From NCBI GenBank assembly GCA_964485515.1, contig CAZALT010000203.1:1-5630 (forward strand): a stretch of DNA of 5,630 nt, read 5' to 3'. The notes under the pieces are model-generated. The model saw only the letters and a list, made by a program, of their open reading frames with translations, was not told where the DNA came from and did not search any database. Below are positions 1-5,433 of this stretch, one piece after another. Position 1 is the first letter of the stretch; each line of letters starts with the position of its first letter. Made by a program: the position numbers and the translations under genes. Source of the stretch: CAZALT01 sp964485515 (GTDB lineage Bacteria > Actinomycetota > Acidimicrobiia > Acidimicrobiales > Acidimicrobilacustridaceae).

Positions 1-260
1 TCGAGGCGCTTCCCGAGAACTTCCGCATGGCCGTCCTGCTCGCCGATGTGGAGGGCTTCTCCTACAAGGAGATCGCCGAGATCGTCGACGTTCCCATCGG
101 CACGGTGATGTCCCGGTTGCACCGGGGAAGAAAGGCGCTCCAGAAGAGGTTGTACGAGTTCGCGATGGAGCGGAACCTCGCTCCCCGCCCCGAAGTAGTA
201 GAAAACCCCGATCCCGTCGACGGGGTCGCGTCCGCATCGGTCGCGACGGCCACCGACTGA
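1..260 (+). CDS. sigH: SigR/SigH-type RNA polymerase sigma factor, C-terminal part
   Basis: The gene enters from the left edge; its frame begins at base 3 and about 85 residues are visible, ending in TGA at 258-260. The visible part is sigma region 4.2: a LPENFR start, then an ADVEGFSYKEIAEI helix and the recognition helix around PIGTVMSRLHRGRKAL, which contacts the -35 element. This wording is typical of actinobacterial SigR/SigH, the sigma factors for disulfide and heat stress that switch on thioredoxin, mycothiol and protein-quality genes. After the helix-turn-helix comes a 35-residue Pro/Val/Ala-rich tail beginning YEFAMERNLAP, matching the loose C-terminal tail of SigR. The assignment is reinforced by the RsrA-like gene 25 nt downstream. 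Region 2 lies outside the window, so the full length and start cannot be judged. Symbol could equally be sigR. Confidence 0.88.
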   Translation, partial: EALPENFRMAVLLADVEGFSYKEIAEIVDVPIGTVMSRLHRGRKALQKRLYEFAMERNLAPRPEVVENPDPVDGVASASVATATD

Positions 261-285
261 GTCCCGACCCACCTTCCCCGCTGAC

Positions 286-573
286 ATGGCCGACGCACCC
301 TCAGGCGAGCACCAGCACACCGGCGAGACGCCCGACTGCGCGGCCGCGCTCGCCGAGCTGTACACCTACCTCGACGGTGAGCTCACCGACGAGACGCGCT
401 CGGTCATCGCCGGGCATCTCAGCGACTGCAACCCGTGCCTCGAGGTGTTCGACTTCGAAGCCGAGCTGCGCATCGTGGTGCAGAGCAAGTGCCGAGACGA
501 GGTGCCCGAGAGCCTGCGTCTCAAGATCGAGCAGACCATCATCGAGTTCCGGTCGTCGGGCACGGACCGCTGA
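286..573 (+). CDS. rsrA: RsrA/RshA-like zinc anti-sigma factor (mycothiol system)
   Basis: A 95-residue cytoplasmic protein without membrane segment that should bind and silence the sigma factor encoded just upstream until disulfide stress releases it. The ZAS signature is present: H44, C48 and C51 form HxxxCxxC, and C18 lies 26 residues before the histidine, the same spacing as C11-H37 in Streptomyces RsrA. In that family C11, H37, C41 and C44 bind zinc and C11-C44 form the trigger disulfide; the counterparts here are C18, H44, C48 and C51. C69 in KCRDEVP corresponds to one of the two adjacent cysteines at 61-62 of RsrA; the other is lysine here. ATG 286 is the only in-frame start after the sigma stop; it has no clear Shine-Dalgarno sequence, which suggests coupling to the sigma gene. 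Sigma and anti-sigma probably share one transcript, normally autoregulated by the sigma factor. Confidence 0.92.
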   Translation: MADAPSGEHQHTGETPDCAAALAELYTYLDGELTDETRSVIAGHLSDCNPCLEVFDFEAELRIVVQSKCRDEVPESLRLKIEQTIIEFRSSGTDR

Positions 574-644
574 TCGTCGCGGCAGCCACGGCGAAGCTGG
601 TTCCGGGCGTGCTCGTCGACGTGTGCCGGGCTGGTGCGGGGCGG

Positions 645-650
645 TAGGGT
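645..650 (+). promoter_or_regulatory. -10 element of a probable leaderless promoter
   Basis: TAGGGT fits the actinobacterial -10 consensus TANNNT and is followed by exactly 7 nt before ATG 658, so transcription could start at or next to the A of the start codon and give a leaderless mRNA. No Shine-Dalgarno sequence precedes that ATG, which agrees with this reading. A -35 match at 16-18 bp spacing is poor (TGTGCC region at 622-627). The promoter would give the microprotein-metalloprotease-tilS-hpt run expression independent of the stress sigma operon upstream. Confidence 0.55.
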
Positions 651-657
651 CAGCGCC

Positions 658-792
658 ATGTCTCCCGTGCTCGCCGTCGTCTGGACCTTCTGGATCGCCG
701 TGGTGCTCGCCGCGTCGGCCGTCGGCGCCGTCATCATGATCGCGCTGCTGTACGTCAAGAAGGTCGAGCTCCCCCGCTACCCGCGGGACTGA
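658..792 (+). CDS. 44-residue single-span membrane microprotein, function unknown
   Basis: ATG 658 to TGA 790-792 encodes 44 residues. Residues 4-31 are almost entirely hydrophobic (LAVVWTFWIAVVLAAS, then VGAVIMIALLYV), making one transmembrane helix. The tail is KKVELPRYPRD; its two lysines next to the membrane suggest a cytoplasmic C-terminus with the N-terminus outside. The case for a real gene rests on four points: a TAGGGT -10 box placed for leaderless translation, third positions that are nearly all G or C, a clean membrane-protein composition, and a stop only 5 nt before the ATG of the metalloprotease, which suggests coupled translation. There is no signal-peptidase site and no cysteine. 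I do not recognise a named family. It may serve as a small membrane partner of a neighbour, but nothing in the sequence shows which. Confidence 0.65.
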   Translation: MSPVLAVVWTFWIAVVLAASAVGAVIMIALLYVKKVELPRYPRD

Positions 793-797
793 GCGAC

Positions 798-1865
798 ATG
801 GCCGCCGCCGTCGACTGGGACCTGGCCGCCAAGGTCGCTTCCCGCGTCGCCGGCCGCGAACCGTTCGCGCAGAGCTACCACCTCGACTCCCTCGGGCCGG
901 ACTTCGAGGAGTTCACTGCCCAGGCCGAAGATCTCGTGGCCGCCGAGACGGGGCTGCGTTCGTTCGCCGGTGCCGCTCGCGGTCGCGTGACCGACCGCCA
1001 GGGCTGGATCGAGGCCAACGTGGCGTCGTTCCAGCGCTTGCTGCGTCCGCTGCTCGACACGTTCGGCGACCGCATGGGCCACGGGCCGCTCGCGCCGGTG
1101 GCCAGTCGTGCCGCCGCGCTCGAGGTCGGGGCGATGCTCGGGTGGATGTCCACCCGTGTGCTCGGCCAGTACGACATGTTGATCATCGAGGACGAGAACC
1201 CCGCCGATCAGGACATCGTCTACTACGTGGGTCCCAACGTGCTGGCCACCGAGAAGCTCTATGCGTTCCCCCCTCGCGAGTTCCGCCTCTGGTTGGCGTT
1301 GCACGAGGTCACCCACCGGGCGCAGTTCACCGGTGTGCCGTGGATGCGCGGGCACTTCTTGGGTCTGGTCGACCAGATGCTCGACGCCGTCGAGCCCGAT
1401 CCTGCTCGCTTCGTCGAGGCCATCGACCGGGTCACCTCCGCCGTGCTGGCCCGCAAGAACCCCTTGGAGGACGGCGGGGTCATGGCGCTGGTGGCCAGCA
1501 AGGAGCAGCGCGACGTGCTCGATCAGGTCAGCGGGCTCATGAGCCTGCTCGAAGGCCACGGCGACGTCACCATGGATCGGGCCGGCGCCGCGCTCATCCC
1601 CAACGCCGATCGGTTCAGCAGCGTGCTGCGCGCCCGCCGTCAGTCGGCCAAGGGGCTGGCCCGTCTCCTCCAGCAGCTCATCGGCCTCGAGGCCAAGCTC
1701 GCCCAGTACCAACAGGGTGAGGAGTTCATCGAGAAGGTGGAGACCGCCGGCGGCACGTCGCTTCTCGAGCGGGCCTGGGAGCAGCCGGGCAACCTCCCCA
1801 CCATCGCCGAGATCCGCGAGCCGAACGCCTGGATCGAACGGCTCTCCACGGTTGCCGTCGCCTGA
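798..1865 (+). CDS. Zinc-dependent metalloprotease-like protein (DUF2342, F420-associated type)
   Basis: A 355-residue soluble protein with no signal peptide or membrane helix. The zincin motif HEVTH lies at residues 169-173 inside LWLALHEVTHRAQFTGVPW, and EGHGDVTMD at 252-260 probably supplies the third zinc ligand (E252 or H254), as in the DUF2342 'putative hydrolase' fold. The N-terminal half (WDLAAKVASRVAG, then a GAMLGWMSTRVLGQYD stretch at 111-126) is the conserved helical core of this family. I recall two actinobacterial branches, one near 470 residues and a shorter one near 350 annotated as coenzyme F420 biosynthesis-associated; length and position before tilS fit the shorter branch (Rv3626c type). 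Substrate and proteolytic activity are, to my knowledge, undemonstrated. ATG 798 follows the microprotein stop by 5 nt without a clear Shine-Dalgarno sequence, so translation is probably coupled. The family call is firm, the function is not. Confidence 0.88.
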   Translation: MAAAVDWDLAAKVASRVAGREPFAQSYHLDSLGPDFEEFTAQAEDLVAAETGLRSFAGAARGRVTDRQGWIEANVASFQRLLRPLLDTFGDRMGHGPLAPVASRAAALEVGAMLGWMSTRVLGQYDMLIIEDENPADQDIVYYVGPNVLATEKLYAFPPREFRLWLALHEVTHRAQFTGVPWMRGHFLGLVDQMLDAVEPDPARFVEAIDRVTSAVLARKNPLEDGGVMALVASKEQRDVLDQVSGLMSLLEGHGDVTMDRAGAALIPNADRFSSVLRARRQSAKGLARLLQQLIGLEAKLAQYQQGEEFIEKVETAGGTSLLERAWEQPGNLPTIAEIREPNAWIERLSTVAVA

Positions 1866-1898
1866 GAGCCCGAGCCCCGACGCCGCCCTGCGGGTTCG

Positions 1899-2855
1899 AT
1901 GACCACCGCCGCTGAGCTCCGAGCCGACGAGGTGGTGGCGGGGCTGCTCGAGCGGTGCCGGTTCCCCATGCCGGGCACCGCGGTGACCTGCGCGGTCTCG
2001 GGTGGGGCGGACTCGTCTGCGCTCGCCGCGCTGGCGGTGGCGGCCGGCCTCGACGTGACCGCCGTGCACGTCGACCACGGGCTGCGGGAGGGCTCCGACG
2101 CCGAGGCCGGTGTCGTCGCTGCGCTCGCCGAGCGCTTCGCCATGGCGTTCCGGGGTGAACGGGTCGTGGTCGAACCGGGACCGAACCTCGAGGCCCGGGC
2201 CCGCGCCGCTCGCCACGGGGTGCTGCCCGCCGGGGCGCTCCTCGGCCACACCGCCGACGACCAGGCCGAGACCGTGCTGCTCAACCTGGTGCGGGGCGCG
2301 GGGCTCGACGGGCTCGCCGGCATGCGCCACGACGAGCGGCGCCCGATCCTGGGGTTGCGCCGGGCCGAGACCGAGCACCTGTGCGCACGGCTCGACCTCA
2401 CCGTCGTCGACGACCCGTCCAACGCCGATCCGGCCTACCGGCGCAACCGCATCCGCCACGAGGTGCTGCCGCTGCTCGACGACATCGCCGGTCGCGACGT
2501 GGCGGCGGTTCTCGCCCGCCAGGCGCCGCTGCTGCGCGACGTCCTCGACCACCTCGACGACCAGATCGGCTCGTCCGAGCTCGATGTCACCGATGCCGCC
2601 GCCCTCGCCGCGCTGCCGTCCGCGGTCGCGGCGCACGCGGTGCGGGTGTGGCTGCGGTCGTGTTCGGCCGACGGCCATCCGCCGGACGCGGCGTCGGTGC
2701 GGCGGGTGCTCGACGTCGCGGCGGGAACGGCTCGAGCCACCGAGGTCTCGGGCGGCCACCGGGTGGTGCGCACGGCGGGACGGTTGCGCATCGAGGCACC
2801 GCTCCGACCCGACGGTCGGGGTGGGGACGATCCAGAGGTTAGGTTCTGGTTCTGA
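1899..2855 (+). CDS. tilS: tRNA(Ile)-lysidine synthetase TilS
   Basis: TilS uses ATP to attach lysine to C34 of the CAU-anticodon tRNA-Ile, changing both its codon specificity (AUG to AUA) and its charging identity; it is usually essential. The 318-residue cytoplasmic protein shows the N-type ATP pyrophosphatase PP-loop SGGADSSAL at 34-42, VDHGLR at 58-63, the EARARAAR helix at 98-105, GHTADDQAET at 116-125 and the family hallmark RRNRIRHEVLP at 181-191, preceded by DPSN at 172-175. Residues from about 210 onward form the short helical substrate-binding part. The large extra C-terminal domain of the 432-residue E. coli enzyme is missing, as is normal for the roughly 320-residue actinobacterial form. 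ATG 1899 lies 33 nt after the metalloprotease stop; no other in-frame start or clear Shine-Dalgarno sequence was found in the gap. Its stop overlaps the hpt start by one base. Confidence 0.95.
   Translation: MTTAAELRADEVVAGLLERCRFPMPGTAVTCAVSGGADSSALAALAVAAGLDVTAVHVDHGLREGSDAEAGVVAALAERFAMAFRGERVVVEPGPNLEARARAARHGVLPAGALLGHTADDQAETVLLNLVRGAGLDGLAGMRHDERRPILGLRRAETEHLCARLDLTVVDDPSNADPAYRRNRIRHEVLPLLDDIAGRDVAAVLARQAPLLRDVLDHLDDQIGSSELDVTDAAALAALPSAVAAHAVRVWLRSCSADGHPPDAASVRRVLDVAAGTARATEVSGGHRVVRTAGRLRIEAPLRPDGRGGDDPEVRFWF
2840..2845 (+). promoter_or_regulatory. Possible -10 element of an internal hpt promoter
   Basis: TAGGTT fits TANNNT and lies 9 nt before the hpt ATG, in an unusually T-rich patch at the very end of tilS. 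It could start a nearly leaderless hpt mRNA. The distance is slightly longer than usual, no -35 match is visible at 17-18 bp, and the bases also encode the last tilS residues, so chance is quite possible. Confidence 0.22.
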
Positions 2856-3424
2856 TGAGCGCTGGGGTGCCCTCCGAACCATCCATGCCGAACCTCGAGT
2901 CCGACCCTCGCCTCGGCGAGATCTTGGTCTCCGAGGAGGTACTGCACGCTCGCATCCGCGAGTTGGGCGCCGACATCGCCCGGGACTACGCCGGTGAGGT
3001 CCCGCTGCTGGTGTGCGTGCTCAAGGGTGCGTTCGTGTTCATGGCCGACATCACCCGAGCCATCGACCTGCCCGTCGAGGTCGACTTCATGGCGGTGTCG
3101 TCCTATGGCAGCTCCACCAAGTCGAGCGGTGTCGTGCGCATCGTGAAGGACCTCGACATCGACCTGCTCGGTCGCCATGTGCTGCTCATCGAGGACATCG
3201 TCGACAGCGGGCTCACCCTCAACTTCGTGCTCAAGAACCTCCAGGCCCGCGGCCCGGCGTCGCTCGAGGTGTGCGCCCTGTTCGTCAAGCAGGTCAACCA
3301 GAAGGTCGCTCCCGAGCTGAAGTACGTGGGCTTCGACCTGCCCGACGAGTTCGTCATCGGCTACGGCCTCGACGTCGCCGAGAGGTACCGGAACCTCAAC
3401 CACCTCCGCGTGTATCGCTCCTGA
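2855..3424 (+). CDS. hpt: Hypoxanthine phosphoribosyltransferase
   Basis: This purine-salvage enzyme converts hypoxanthine (often guanine too) plus PRPP to IMP or GMP and pyrophosphate in the cytoplasm. The 189-residue protein has all type I PRTase landmarks: LKGAF at 56-60 (pyrophosphate loop), SSYGSST at 82-88 (flexible loop), EDIVDSGLTL at 113-122 (PRPP binding, acidic pair E113-D114), K145 for the purine ring, and VGFDLPDEFVIGYGLD at 158-173 (base-binding aromatic F160 and the metal-side aspartate D164). The C-terminal wording FVKQVNQK and RNLNHLRVY looks more like human HPRT than the common bacterial DKPxRR and RNLPY versions. ATG 2855 shares a base with the tilS stop (TGATG), which favours termination-reinitiation; Met11 (2885) is an alternative start that would trim a non-conserved leader. 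tilS-hpt pairing is common in bacteria. The gene usually next, ftsH, is absent here. Confidence 0.95.
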   Translation: MSAGVPSEPSMPNLESDPRLGEILVSEEVLHARIRELGADIARDYAGEVPLLVCVLKGAFVFMADITRAIDLPVEVDFMAVSSYGSSTKSSGVVRIVKDLDIDLLGRHVLLIEDIVDSGLTLNFVLKNLQARGPASLEVCALFVKQVNQKVAPELKYVGFDLPDEFVIGYGLDVAERYRNLNHLRVYRS

Positions 3425-3435
3425 GGCTGGGGGAG

Positions 3436-3449
3436 CAGTCACGTGCCTG
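3436..3449. repeat. Imperfect 14-bp palindrome, possible operator
   Basis: CAGTCACGTGCCTG pairs with its own reverse complement at six of seven positions (mismatch at the fourth base), centred on CACGTG. It begins 12 nt after the hpt stop and directly abuts a candidate ECF -35 element, a position suited to a repressor or activator. It has no flanking T-run, so it is not a good terminator. Short palindromes of this quality also occur by chance. Confidence 0.3.
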
Positions 3450-3474
3450 AACGGCCCCGCATCGGCGACGTGTC
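3448..3474 (+). promoter_or_regulatory. Possible ECF-type promoter upstream of the ECF sigma gene
   Basis: TGAAC (GAAC at 3449-3452) followed after 16 bp by CGTGTC (3469-3474) resembles the GAAC / CGTC pattern recognised by many ECF sigma factors, which often transcribe their own operon. The leader to ATG 3628 would be roughly 145 nt. The -10 half is imperfect and the region is GC-rich, so this is a weak prediction. Confidence 0.25.
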
Positions 3475-3627
3475 CGGGTGGCGCGGAGCAGGGCCGCGGG
3501 GGTCGGGCGTCGTGGATGCCGAGCAGGCCTGCCGAAGGGGTCCAGCGGGCCTCGGCGTGGATCGGCGTCGGCGGTGGTGACCTTCGGTCTCGGCGCGGCG
3601 ACGAAGGTCGGCGACCAGCACGATGCG

Positions 3628-4149
3628 ATGCTGTTCCGGGAGGTGTTCGAGAGCTCCTACGACGACCTGTGCGGCTACTTCACCCGACGGGTCGGTCCGG
3701 CTGTGGCGGAGGACCTGGCCGCTGAGACCTTCGCTCGGGCGTGGGGATCGCTGGCTCGGTACCAGCGTGCGCGCGGTGCGCTGCGCCCGTGGCTGTTCGG
3801 CTTCGCTCTCAACGTGGCCCGGGAGCACGTGCGGAGCCAGGGTGCGTCGAGGACGGCTCAGCTTCGCCTGGTGGGTCATGCGGTGGGGGATCTGCCGGTG
3901 GAGGACGTGGTGGTCGACCGGCTCCACGGGGAGTGGCGTCACGGGGAGCTGGTCACCGCGTTCGCCGGTCTGAGCGAACGCGACCAGGATGTCCTCGCGC
4001 TGGCCAAGGACGGTGGCTTGTCGATGGCGGAGATGGCGGCGCTCTACGGCGAACCGGAGGGCACGACCAAGGCGCGTCTCAGCCGGGCCCGGGCGAGGCT
4101 GCGCACGAGGATGGCCGTCGACGAGGCCGGGGGTGAGGCACATGGATGA
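3628..4149 (+). CDS. ECF-family RNA polymerase sigma factor
   Basis: A 173-residue sigma-70 family protein with only regions 2 and 4, the ECF layout. Region 2 covers about residues 4-70: FESSYDDLCGYFTRRVG, then AEDLAAETFARAWG (helix 2.1-2.2, core binding) and RPWLFGFALNVAREHVRS (2.3-2.4, -10 melting and recognition). Region 4 covers about 108-162: LSERDQDVLALA, then a helix-turn-helix with LSMAEMAALYGEPEGTTKARLSRARARLR for the -35 element. ATG 3628 puts the start just before the conserved region; GTG 3574 or 3577 would add about 17 residues and GTG 3478 fifty, and none of them has a good Shine-Dalgarno sequence, so the start is uncertain. The stop overlaps the next gene by 8 nt. It lacks extra C-terminal domains. 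Its partner suggests a cell-surface rather than redox signal; the actual signal is unknown. Confidence 0.92.
   Translation: MLFREVFESSYDDLCGYFTRRVGPAVAEDLAAETFARAWGSLARYQRARGALRPWLFGFALNVAREHVRSQGASRTAQLRLVGHAVGDLPVEDVVVDRLHGEWRHGELVTAFAGLSERDQDVLALAKDGGLSMAEMAALYGEPEGTTKARLSRARARLRTRMAVDEAGGEAHG
4129..4138 (+). promoter_or_regulatory. Ribosome binding site deciding the start of the CU044_5270-type gene
   Basis: GGGGGTGAGG contains GGTGA with two further G bases upstream, close to the ideal GGAGGTGA, ending 5 nt before ATG 4142 when counted from GGTGA. This supports ATG 4142 over the frame's upstream extension to 3989, which would run antithetically through the sigma helix-turn-helix region in another frame. 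It lies inside the end of the sigma gene. Confidence 0.6.
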
Positions 4150-5290
4150 TCTCGTCCCGGAGCTCCCGCCGCTCCCGCACGGCGATGACGCCGGGCGTCG
4201 CGAGCGGGTTGCGGCGAAGCTGGCCGACCTGGTCCGTGACGACGACGGGGTGTCGGCGCTCGACGGGCTTCGTGACGCGGACGTGGTCGCCGGCCCCCAC
4301 GACGCGTCCGGCGTTCGCCCTGGTGACCCATCTGATGGTTCCTCCCGTGTCGAGCCGGTGCGGTCGGTGCCTGTTGCGCCGTTGCCCATTGCGCCGTCCC
4401 AACCTGTGGTGCCGTTCGAACCTGTGGTGCCGGCCGGACTGGTGGTGCTGGCGGCGTACCCCAGCGCGGGCGGGAGGGTTCGGGCAGGTGGGCTTCGGTG
4501 GGTGGCGGCCGCCGCGGTGCTGGTGCTCGTCGCTGGGGTGGCCGTCGCGTTGGCGGGGTCGCGCCAGGACCACGACGCCGGGCCGAACGTGCCGACGTTG
4601 GCCGAGCTTGCCGTACGGCTCGGCCGGGAACCCGATCGGCCGCTCATCCTGGGCGAGTACTGGTACCAGGAGTCCAGGACCCTGGAATCCTCCGCGACCG
4701 ATGAGGTCGTGACCATGTGGGTCGAGCAGCGCAAGTGGATCGCGGTGGACGGCACCGGTCGAGGCACCGGGGCTGCGGTGTCGGTGCGCGCCGATGGTTC
4801 GGAGGTGGTCGAGGATCTGCCGAACAGCGAAGGTGACTTCACCGTGCCGGGGTCCATGGCGTTCCTGGGCTCGTACTCCTACAAGCAGCTGCGGGCGCTT
4901 CCCGACGAGCCGGGCGCGCTGCGCGATGAGATCTCGCGGTCCCGGGGGGTGCAGACCGGTGACGTCCCGTACCTGTTCGCCGAGCTGGCGCGGGCCGAGG
5001 TCGTCGCTCCCGGTACCCGTCGTGCCGCGCTGGAGGTGCTCATCGACCTGGGTGGGGAGGTCGTGGCCCATCCGGATGTCGGCTCCGGTTCGGGTGGGAG
5101 TTCTGTGGTGACGGTTGCCGGCGAGGGGCGCGACGGCGCGTGGACGGTGCTCGTGGATGCTTCGACCGGGGTGCCGACGGCGATGTACCTCGGCTACGGG
5201 TCAGGTCCTGACGGCCGGGCGGACCTGGCAACCGCGGTCACCGCCGTCGAGTTCGGCCGCCAGGCGGTCACGACCTCCACGGCCGGGTAG
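4142..5290 (+). CDS. CU044_5270-type membrane protein, putative regulator of the ECF sigma factor
   Basis: A 382-residue bitopic membrane protein. Residues 1-118 form an acidic then proline-rich cytoplasmic part with a PVAP/PIAP/PVVP/PVVP repeat at 77-97; residues 119-139 (RWVAAAAVLVLVAGVAVALAG) are the single membrane helix; the rest, about 240 residues, should lie outside. The outer part has marks I associate with the actinobacterial CU044_5270 family: GEYWYQES near 171-178, WIAVDGTGRG near 199-208, ALPDEPGALRDEI near 252-264, and a late hydrophobic-strand segment ending DASTGVPTAMYLGY near 339-352. These proteins are typically encoded directly after an ECF sigma gene and are thought to act as its membrane-bound anti-sigma factor, though I know of no direct proof for most. 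There is no cysteine, hence no ZAS zinc site. An 8-nt overlap with the sigma gene and a good Shine-Dalgarno sequence indicate coupled, balanced synthesis. Confidence 0.8.
   Translation: MDDLVPELPPLPHGDDAGRRERVAAKLADLVRDDDGVSALDGLRDADVVAGPHDASGVRPGDPSDGSSRVEPVRSVPVAPLPIAPSQPVVPFEPVVPAGLVVLAAYPSAGGRVRAGGLRWVAAAAVLVLVAGVAVALAGSRQDHDAGPNVPTLAELAVRLGREPDRPLILGEYWYQESRTLESSATDEVVTMWVEQRKWIAVDGTGRGTGAAVSVRADGSEVVEDLPNSEGDFTVPGSMAFLGSYSYKQLRALPDEPGALRDEISRSRGVQTGDVPYLFAELARAEVVAPGTRRAALEVLIDLGGEVVAHPDVGSGSGGSSVVTVAGEGRDGAWTVLVDASTGVPTAMYLGYGSGPDGRADLATAVTAVEFGRQAVTTSTAG
4401..4432 (+). repeat. Two exact 14-nt direct repeats within a proline-rich linker
   Basis: AACCTGTGGTGCCG occurs at 4401-4414 and 4419-4432, an 18-nt period that encodes PVVPFE then PVVPAG. 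Two more diverged protein copies (PVAPL, PIAPSQ) precede them from about 4370. The near identity at DNA level suggests recent duplication by slippage in the cytoplasmic linker of the membrane protein. Confidence 0.75.
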
Positions 5291-5433
5291 GCGAGGGCCG
5301 CGGTCTCACCTCTTCGGGAGTGGATCTGGTGTCGGCGTGGAGGGTCTGGAGATTTCTGAGATCTGGGTGCAACCGACGGCGGGGACGTGCCAAGTGCAGT
5401 CGACAACTCGCAATTGGCTGCCAGGAGGCCTCG
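5291..5433 (+). other. Intergenic region before the secreted-protein gene
   Basis: These 143 nt carry no gene that I can support. The middle (about 5325-5370) is less GC-rich than its surroundings and contains TCTG four times, including TCTGGAGAT at 5345 and TCTGAGAT at 5355. The right end carries the AGGAGG ribosome site. No clear -10/-35 pair or T-run terminator is visible; a weak GAG...CTC hairpin right after the stop lacks a tail. Confidence 0.5.
5423..5428 (+). promoter_or_regulatory. Perfect Shine-Dalgarno AGGAGG for a TTG start
   Basis: AGGAGG ends 5 nt before TTG 5434, the ideal spacing. It is the strongest ribosome site in the window and the main reason for choosing the rare TTG start, since no in-frame ATG or GTG precedes the signal peptide. 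Confidence 0.8.

Larger units (their letters stand above)
3425..3627 (+). other. Intergenic stretch between hpt and the ECF sigma gene
   Basis: About 200 nt with no supported gene. It holds an imperfect palindrome (3436-3449), a possible ECF-type promoter (3448-3474) and a GC-rich remainder. The downstream sigma frame stays open back to GTG 3478, but the extra residues are an Arg/Gly/Ala-rich string without resemblance to any sigma domain, so I treat this as leader sequence. No stem-loop with a T-run that would end hpt transcription is visible. Confidence 0.55.

Noticed and set aside
777..2882. Open frame of 701 codons on the - strand across the metalloprotease and tilS genes
   Set aside because: The translation is Arg/His/Gly/Gln-rich low-complexity sequence with no domain, and it mirrors two well-supported + strand genes. 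Long antisense frames are expected in GC-rich DNA because stop codons are rare.
3390..3414. GGAAC-N17-GTA resembling a SigH promoter at the 3' end of hpt
   Set aside because: The bases encode the conserved RNLNHLRVY end of Hpt, so the match is explained by coding; a second imperfect candidate lies just downstream.
3478..3627. N-terminal extension of the ECF sigma factor from GTG 3478
   Set aside because: The extra 50 residues are Arg/Gly/Ala-rich, match no sigma region and have no ribosome site; ECF proteins normally begin just before region 2. GTG 3574/3577 remain possible.
3989..4141. Upstream extension of the CU044_5270-type gene inside the sigma gene
   Set aside because: It overlaps the sigma helix-turn-helix coding region in another frame and is Arg/Trp-rich; ATG 4142 has a good Shine-Dalgarno sequence and the usual short overlap.
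3439..4857. Open frame of 472 codons on the - strand across the ECF sigma and its partner
   Set aside because: It is Ser/Thr/Pro/Arg-rich without recognisable motifs and opposes two genes with clear family features.
5293..5307. Possible hairpin GAGG...TCTC after the membrane-protein stop as a terminator
   Set aside because: The stem is interrupted after four pairs and no T-run follows.
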